64,000 bases of DNA, from the NCBI GenBank assembly GCA_034096865.1, contig JAWQFJ010000569.1, positions 55,001-119,000 on the forward strand, in the 5' to 3' direction. Of this stretch, positions 58,422 through 64,000 are shown in pieces; position 1 is the stretch's first letter, and every line of letters begins with the position of its first letter. The position numbers and the translations under genes were made by a program. The notes below the pieces were generated by a model. It did no database searches. It saw nothing but the letters and a program-made list of their open reading frames with translations, and had not been told where the DNA came from. The stretch is from Theodoxus fluviatilis. Taxonomy: Eukaryota > Mollusca > Gastropoda > Cycloneritida > Neritidae.

Positions 58422-59557
58422 CTGTGCAGGTGGAATCTCAGGTAAAACCATGGCACCAAGACCATTCTCAACCCTATGCTTTTGATGTAAGGGAATTCAC
58501 TCTATGAAATTCAACATAACTTCAAAAGAAGTTATCTCAGATTACAGACCAAAAAGGAATGTGAACACTTCTGTTACACTGATTTCTAATTAGACAGAGG
58601 GCATTGTTACATGTCACCTTTCAGATTATCATGGCTGCTGGAAGCTAAGCTATTAGTCTCTTCTGAGGTGTGTTTTTTTTCATGCTGCACTCTTTGCTCT
58701 CTTTCAGTATGTGTAATAAAAAAAAATCAAAGATCTTCACGATTAAATCAATCAACTTATTCCCTTCCTTTTCAGTTTCATTCATGGTAGTGGTCTCTAT
58801 CCATTTTAATGGAATTCAGCAGTGCTGCATTTGCTTTATCTGGCAGACTAAAGCAATGACTCACACAACTTTGACTGTGACACTGACTGTGTACTGCAGT
58901 CAAGAGAACATCTGGGGTCCTATGCATGGAGCGAGACATCTGTAGGCTGGCCAAAATAGCTTAGATCAGGGGGGGATTTCCCTGGACTAGGATAGGCTAG
59001 CAAAGTTAGTCAATGGCAATATAACTGAGGCACGTATTATTTCAAATTGTATTTTTAAATGTTCACAAATGAGCGTTGACAGCGAGCGCCTGCGTGGACT
59101 GGTTCAGGTTGAAGAAAAGCTTGGGATTTTTTTTTGCGCTCGCCATAATCCTCTATCTCTGAACCTTTTTGAAAATACCTTTTGAAATGAAACGCACCTC
59201 AGTTGGATTGTCTTTTACTAGCTTTGCTAGCCTATCCTAGCCCTTGGAACTTGCCTCTGGTCTATGCTATTTTGGGTAGTCTACAGTTGTCTCACTCCAT
59301 AATAATGACCCCTTGTGATTAATCAGGATGCTTGATGTTTGGGTCAAACAAGGCAAACCCATAGTTTGCATCATTGCAATCTGCTTATTGCTCACTCAGT
59401 ATGAGTGCCTTGAAATTGCACATTCAAACAACCCCATCTTTTTCTCTTTTAGCAAGCAAAGTGCAATAAGGCCACATGCAGTCCTTACATGGCAGCACAG
59501 TAATGAGACATATCATTAGTCATATCAGGCACTCCTGTTGCCATGGCCACAACAGAC
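58422..59557 (-). other. Zinc-finger gene intron
   Basis: About 1.1 kb, AT-rich. It holds two inverted CTAGCAAAG/CTTTGCTAG words: CTAGGATAGGCTAGCAAAG near 58987-59005 and AGCTTTGCTAGCCTATCCTA near 59220-59239. These could frame a small foldback of about 250 bp. No coding signal is seen. Confidence 0.6.
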
Positions 59558-59665
59558 CTGGGTGTGGACCACTGTGTGCTGGTTGAGGAGACGCTGGAAC
59601 TTGAAGGCACGGGGACAGCTTGGACACTGGAATGGCCTCTCCGAGTTGTGGATGAAAATCTTGTG
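59558..59665 (-). CDS. C2H2 zinc-finger protein, exon with end of finger 6 and finger 7
   Basis: 36 codons, phase 0 at both ends: HKIFIHNSERPFQCPSCPRA / FKFQRLLNQHTVVHTQ. The first His pair completes finger 6 started in the exon at 61367, with exact x12 and x4 spacing across the junction, which strongly supports the splice model. CPSCPRAFKFQRLLNQHTVVH is finger 7. Acceptor TTTTGCAG, donor GTCTG. If the donor were not used, the frame would stop 11 codons later, giving a possible shorter isoform. Confidence 0.8.
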
Positions 59666-59971
59666 CTGCAAAATCACAAACGTAATCCTTAATCAAACTA
59701 AGGAACATAGGTCTCCTGTTGGCTGCTGCCTTGAATGATGAGAAGAGAAAGGCACTGTGCAGCTGGGTATCACTATCAGGCAATGCAGACAGGGCGTACA
59801 GAGAGGAGGAGGGGAGTGCAATGGGGTGGGGTGGGGGGCAAGGGAAGGGAAGGGAGATGGAGTGGCAGACAGACAGGTAGGCAGGCAAACAAAGATGAGC
59901 ATATCCATAGAGATGCACAGAAACTTTGAGGCAGAAGACAGAGCAGGAGAGAAATTAAAAAAGCAGACAGT

Positions 59972-60028
<57 letters not shown>
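59972..60028. repeat. CA microsatellite
   Basis: CA dinucleotide run within the zinc-finger gene intron. Confidence 0.97.
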
Positions 60029-60031
<3 letters not shown>

Positions 60032-60066
60032 AAGGAAGCTGGAAGCTGGGGTTGGACCATGTAGAT

Positions 60067-60177
60067 TGATGAAATCAAGGGGGACTTCAGTCCAAAAGAG
60101 GTCACACACCTGAAGAAGGAGCACTGAGCTCCAAAAGCTTGTGAATAATAAAGCAGTTGGACCGAAGTCCCCCTTGT
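60067..60177. repeat. Small 110-bp inverted-repeat element
   Basis: GATGAAATCAAGGGGGACTT plus CAGTCCAA on the left and its near-complement (two mismatches) on the right enclose about 55 bp with CCTGAAGAAGGAGCACTGAG. Probably a tiny MITE within the zinc-finger gene intron. Confidence 0.6.
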
Positions 60178-60185
60178 TTTCATCT

Positions 60186-60259
60186 CACACACACACACAC
60201 ACACTTATGCATACATACATACATACATACATACGTACATACATACATACATACATACA

Positions 60260-60290
<31 letters not shown>
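60186..60290. repeat. CA then CATA microsatellite, left side of the LINE
   Basis: Short CA run followed by about 20 CATA units ending at CATATCAAATTG, where the LINE 3' end begins. Confidence 0.95.
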
Positions 60291-61204
60291 CAAATTGACT
60301 TTATTCTCGAAAAAATACACACTTCGGTGCACTGAGAATATCACATCAAATAGACAAGAAAATGAAACATCCACGAGACCGCAGAAACCATCACGCGAAA
60401 TCCGAACAAAAAGAGACGCGTCACAGCACGATATCGAGAGTCTCATGGTTATCGGTCCCAGATACAGCAGGCTATCGACAGTTAAGAGCTTCACAAATTT
60501 ATCCTGGCGACATGTCTCGATGTCTAACACAGGGCAGTTTGGTTGCAATCTGCCTGTTGTCCCGGGAGGTATCAATAAGCCCTACAGCCGACAGGCACAC
60601 AGTTCACCCATAGGCAAGCGACTGTCAGTATTGCGAGCCCTGAATTAAGGCTTTGTGAGAAAAGTCTCATGGTAGCACTTTGCTGCATCTCTGTTTCCAG
60701 GCGATGCGTGATCCAATCATCGCGCTGACAGAGGCATATTTGGCGATGCTTCGTGCCTTGCATCTGGGTATGCCACTGAGGTGCAGACCGCTGACAAATC
60801 GGGGGTGAACGCTTCCCAGCGACCCTACCACCAGCACATAAATCCTGCAGTGGAAGCCAAGTTTCTGTATCTCCAAGCACAGCGGCATGTACTTGTCAAA
60901 CTTGGCTTGATAACAGTCATCAAGAAAGGCGTCAAATGGGATCGACACCTCGATGACTGTGCAGATCTTTTCCGCAGTGCTGATCACACAAATGTCTGGC
61001 TTTGTGTGATTAACATCACTGAATGAGAGGCGGTCACCCGTGAAGGGGGAGTTAGTAACAATTTGATTGGTCAACACGACAGCGCGCGGGTTGGCTTCGC
61101 GTACAGCCCGATTCACGATCTCCTCCACCCTGTCATGTCTTTTCTGGATCGTGCCTTTGTTTTCTTTGCATCCATTCAGGAGATGACTTACTGTCTCGGA
61201 TGCA
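60291..61204 (-). mobile_element. 5'-truncated LINE with REL-type endonuclease, inside a CATA microsatellite
   Basis: Minus-strand element bounded on both sides by the same TATG/CATA tetranucleotide run (60206-60290 and 61205-61259). The 5' end is cut within a zinc-knuckle-like motif, the C-terminal reading frame runs to a stop at 60667, and a 3' UTR of about 370 bp follows, with AATAAAGTCAATTTGA directly before the microsatellite. The protein features are those of R2/R4/NeSL-type non-LTR elements, not of the RTE-like copy at 1.4 kb. Confidence 0.7.
60667..61203 (-). pseudogene. C-terminal part of LINE ORF (zinc knuckle end and REL endonuclease)
   Basis: Reads SETVSHLLNGCKENKGTIQK, RHDRVEEIVNRAVREANPRA, and further on TKPDICVISTAEKICTVIEV then SIPFDAFLDDCYQAKFDKYM. 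HLLNGC is the H-C half of the CCHC knuckle. RHD, followed by KPD and then an E-V-S pair about 17 residues on, is the pattern of the restriction-like endonuclease of early-branching LINEs. A downstream helical block ends near the stop. The frame is open over this length, so the copy is fairly young. The first four residues overlap the microsatellite junction. Confidence 0.7.
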
Positions 61205-61259
61205 AACATACATACATACATACATACATACATACATACATACATACATACATACATAC
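61205..61259. repeat. CATA microsatellite, right side of the LINE
   Basis: About 13 CATA units immediately upstream (minus-strand sense) of the truncated LINE 5' end. Confidence 0.95.
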
Positions 61260-61366
61260 TCAAACTCCCAGCTGCAACCACTTCCCATGTTGCACACTCT
61301 AGTGTACTCAGGGTACATCAGTGTCTACTGTCCCCTACTCCAACCAAGGCACAGATGTGGCCCTAC

Positions 61367-61511
61367 CTTGACCAGCTGGGAGCGAAAGCCGAAGGTCTTG
61401 TCACACAACGGACACTTATGCGGCTTCTCCCCTGTGTGCTTGTTCAGGTGGTCCTGGAAGTTGGACTTGTTCCGGTACTGGGCAGCGCAGTAGGGGCAGA
61501 TGAAACGGTAC
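61367..61511 (-). CDS. C2H2 zinc-finger protein, exon with finger 5 and start of finger 6
   Basis: Acceptor AATGCTGCAG, donor GTAGG. The first base completes Arg with the AG left by the upstream exon. It then reads YRFICPYCAAQYRNKSNFQD, HLNKHTGEKPHKCPLCDKTF, GFRSQLVK. CPYCAAQYRNKSNFQDHLNKH is finger 5. TGEKPHK is the canonical Kruppel-type linker. CPLCDKTFGFRSQLVK is the first half of finger 6, interrupted by the intron exactly before its first His. Confidence 0.85.
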
Positions 61512-61965
61512 CTGCAGCATTTGGGTTGGATGCAACACACACTCATATTAATTTAAACACTGTCTTCAAAGAAACACAAGGTGCTGACAAGCCTATCAAT
61601 AACAAAGGTGAGCAGCTGGGGCAGAAGATGAGGTCCATCCAAGCATTAAAAGAGAAGCTAGTCATGTGATTGTGAAACTGACTTGGTACATTCCATGCAT
61701 AAACAAAAAAAACTCCAAATTGAGCCATTTCATTACTGCCATCTTGTTCTGATTGCTACAAAGCCTCATATGAAATTGGGTTGATGGTAACAAATCATTT
61801 CAAGATTTGACAAAAATCCCAATGAAGTTGAGTATCAACTTCAGAAATGGGGATAGCAGTGGGGGTGGGGGATGTATGTGGGGACGGGGGTGGGGTGGAT
61901 GGGAGAGCGGAATAGTATAGGGGATGGAGCAAGCAAAACTGCTTTGCAATTTCCCTCAGCCTCAC

Positions 61966-62204
61966 CTTCTATCCTTGGCGTCCTTGTGCGTCTCCATGTG
62001 TTCATTCAGTGTGTTGGCACAGGCAAAGTTGCGATTGCATGTTGGACAGGTGTGCGTCTTGCTGGCACGGTGGCGACGCATGTGTGCACTCAAGTAGCGC
62101 CCATGTCTGAAGACCTTTCCACAGCCAGAGACGGGACAGTGGTGCTTGTGGTGGCTGTGCTGGGCCTGCATGTGGATCCTCAGGTTGGCCAATGTCCCCA
62201 GCAT
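61966..62204 (-). CDS. C2H2 zinc-finger protein, exon with fingers 2 (part) to 4
   Basis: Acceptor ATCCCTACAG, donor GTGAG, 239 bp, leaving two bases for the next exon. It reads MLGTLANLRIHMQAQHSHHK, HHCPVSGCGKVFRHGRYLSA, HMRRHRASKTHTCPTCNRNF, ACANTLNEHMETHKDAKDR. The beginning completes finger 2, whose Cys pair (CPICNK) is at the end of the exon at 63005. CPVSGCGKVFRHGRYLSAHM is finger 3 (C-x4-C) and CPTCNRNFACANTLNEHMET begins finger 4. Its ATG is an internal Met, not the start codon. Confidence 0.85.
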
Positions 62205-62219
62205 CTGTAGGGATGGATG

Positions 62220-62242
62220 GATGGAGTGAATGAGTGTGTGCA

Positions 62243-62290
<48 letters not shown>

Positions 62291-62674
62291 GTGTGTGTGA
62301 GTGTTGTATGTGTGTGTTTATGTGTGTGTGTGTGTTTTTTGTGGTATGTGTGTTCTATGTGTGTGTGTGTGTGTGTGGTGTATGTGTCTGCATGTTGTAT
62401 GTGTGTGTTTATGTGTGTGTGTGTGTGTTTGTGGTATGTGTGTTCTATGTTTGTGGTGTGTGTGTTTCATGTGTTGTGTGTGAATCTGTGTTTATCTTTG
62501 TCTCTGTATGTGTGTGTGTTTGTCTGTGAGCATGTGTATCTATGTCTCTCTGTCTTTCTGTCTCTCTCTCTCTGTCTGTCTGCCTGTCTGTCTATCTGTC
62601 TGTCTGTCTGTCTCTGTCTGTCTGTCTGTTTGTCTGCCTGTCTGACTGACTGTCTGTCTGTCTGACTGACTGAC

Positions 62675-62721
<47 letters not shown>
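62220..62721. repeat. GT and TCTG microsatellites in the zinc-finger gene intron
   Basis: Interrupted GT run (62248-62520) followed by TCTG tetranucleotides (62560-62721). All Cys/Val- or Gln/Thr/Asp/Arg-rich frames over it are artefacts. Confidence 0.97.
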
Positions 62722-62723
<2 letters not shown>

Positions 62724-63004
62724 TGTGAGTGTGTGAGTGTAGGCGTGTGTACATGCTTGTTTGTGAGCATGCCTGCACATGTGTGTGCAGCCTACATGAA
62801 CATGGCAAAATGCAATGCAGAGAACTTTGGACAGCCTTAGCCTGTCTTCATTGGACATCTGTGTCCGAGCTGTACTCTGAAAAATCAACGAGTAAAAGCA
62901 AAGAGAAGAATGGGGAAAAAAGTAAAGGAAGGAAAAGAAGGACAGAAAATATTTTTGAAAACAAACTACACCAGAGGGAAGTATGAAATGAGGGAAGGCA
63001 GTAC

Positions 63005-63166
63005 CTTGTTACAGATGGGACACTGTGGAGGCTGACGTCGATGCTGGCGTTTATGCATCTGGTGCTCAAGGGGCGTGGCTGACTCGTGCTGACACATCTG
63101 ACACACCAAAGTGCGTCCGTGGTTGTAGGTCTGGTGCCAGCGCAGCGCAGCTAGACTCAAACACAC
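63005..63166 (-). CDS. C2H2 zinc-finger protein, most 5' exon visible
   Basis: Acceptor ATGCACTGCAG ends at 63167 and the donor GTACT starts at 63004, giving 54 codons in phase 0. It reads VCLSLAALRWHQTYNHGRTL, VCQMCQHESATPLEHQMHKR, QHRRQPPQCPICNK. SLAALRWHQTYNH is the His half of a preceding finger whose Cys pair must be in the upstream exon. CQMCQHESATPLEHQMHKRQ is finger 1 of the window (C-x2-C-x12-H-x3-H), and CPICNK opens finger 2. The start codon and N-terminus are beyond the right edge or further upstream. DNA binding is expected from the multi-finger layout. Confidence 0.8.
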
Positions 63167-63199
63167 CTGCAGTGCATACAGCAGTTGGCAACAACATGT

Positions 63200-64000
63200 A
63201 TAGGGTAGTTCACTAAGATTGTGTAGTCACTACTGGGTAGTTCACTAAGACTGTGTAGTCACTACTGAGTAGTTCACTAAGACTGCGTAGTCACTACTGA
63301 GTAGTTCACTAAGACTGTGTAGTCACTACTGAGTAGTTCACTAAGATTGTGTAGTCACTACTGAGTAGTTGACTTCACTGTATAGTCACTACTGATTAGT
63401 TCACTAAGACTGTGTAGTCACTACTGGGTAGTTCACTAAGACTGTGTAGTCACTACTGGGTAGTTCACTAAGACTGCGTAGTCACTACTGACTAGTTCAC
63501 TAAGATTGTGTAGTCACTACTGAGTAGTTCACTAAGACTGTGTAGTCACTACTGGGTAGTTCACTAAGACTGTGTAGTCACTACTGAGTAGTTCACTAAG
63601 ATTGTGTAGTCACTACTGAGTAGTTCACTAAGACTGTGTAGTCACTACTGAGTAGTTCACTAAGACTGTGTAGTCACTACTGAGTAGTTCACTAAGACTG
63701 TGTAGTCACTACTGAGTAGTTCACTAAGACTGTGTAGTCACTACTGGGTAGTTCACTAAGACTGTGTAGTCACTACTGGGTAGTTCACTAAGACTGTGTA
63801 GTCACTACTGGGTAGTTCACTAAGACTGTGTAGTCACTACTGGGTAGTTCACTAAGACTGTGTAGTCACTACTGAGTAGTTCACTAAGATTGTGTAGTCA
63901 CTACTGAGTAGTTCACTAAGACTGTGTAGTCACTACTGAGTAGTTCACTTCACTGTGTATTCACTACTGAGTAGTTCACTAAGATTGCGTAGTCACTGTT
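63200..64000. repeat. 32-bp minisatellite, about 25 copies, runs off the right edge
   Basis: Unit TAGTTCACTAAGACTGTGTA plus GTCACTACTGAG. GTAGTCACTAC is nearly self-complementary. Two shorter units (around 63368 and 63945, TTCACTTCACTGT or TTGACTTCACTGT) lack the AAGA block. The array lies in the intron upstream of the first visible zinc-finger exon, and its true length is unknown. Confidence 0.95.

Noticed and set aside
59525..59557. Stop codon about 11 codons after finger 7 as the true end of the zinc-finger protein
   Set aside because: A good donor (CCCAG/GTCTG) in phase 0 joins to two further phase-0 exons that encode two more fingers. The short form is kept only as a possible isoform.

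Overview
This is a eukaryotic, animal-type window: GT-AG introns, intron-rich conserved genes, nuclear tRNA genes, and a very heavy load of microsatellites, minisatellites and transposable elements. Base composition, gene structure and repeat style suggest a lophotrochozoan, most likely a marine mollusc. The species cannot be named from the sequence alone.

Three protein genes can be supported. (1) 1014-11242, plus strand: the last six coding exons of a calsyntenin (alcadein) gene, covering the membrane-proximal ectodomain, the single transmembrane helix and a short acidic cytoplasmic tail with two kinesin-light-chain-type W-D motifs. A probable 3.3-3.6 kb 3' UTR follows. Upstream exons lie outside the window. 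(2) 48749-49861, plus strand: an uninterrupted, GC-rich 370-codon reading frame of unknown family, predicted disordered, with two possible PP1-docking (RVxF-type) motifs. (3) 57431-63166, minus strand: six exons of a C2H2 zinc-finger protein with nine fingers. Its 5' end lies beyond the right edge and it ends in a tail made of the same repeat as the neighbouring 27-bp minisatellite. Two near-identical tRNA-Ser(UGA) genes sit at 29.9 and 30.8 kb.

Most of the rest is repeat. Calsyntenin introns hold a decayed RTE-like retrotransposon (1.38-4.27 kb), a repeat full of nuclear-receptor half-sites (5.3-6.0 kb), an internally deleted piggyBac-like element flanked by TTAA (7.18-8.70 kb) and a 52-bp minisatellite. 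Just beyond the probable poly(A) sites lies a 12.6 kb array of about 220 copies of a 57-bp unit. Because 57 is a multiple of three and the unit lacks stops in several frames, it produces thousands of codons of open frame on both strands that should not be read as genes.

From 30 to 56 kb there are several inverted-repeat elements: two tandem foldback elements with a perfect 150-bp-arm palindromic core (31.4-32.9 kb), a third relative with different outer arms (44.1-44.75 kb), a 1.9 kb TIR element (34.5-36.45 kb), a TAA-flanked element (45.5-46.0 kb), and a 905-bp element with a 7-bp target duplication (55.2-56.1 kb). Minisatellites with 23-, 16-, 27- and 32-bp units occur at 41, 54, 57 and 63-64 kb. 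A 5'-truncated REL-endonuclease LINE sits inside a CATA microsatellite at 60.3-61.2 kb. No bacterial or viral system was seen. The most novel-looking material is the foldback family, the 57-bp array and the microsatellite-embedded LINE.
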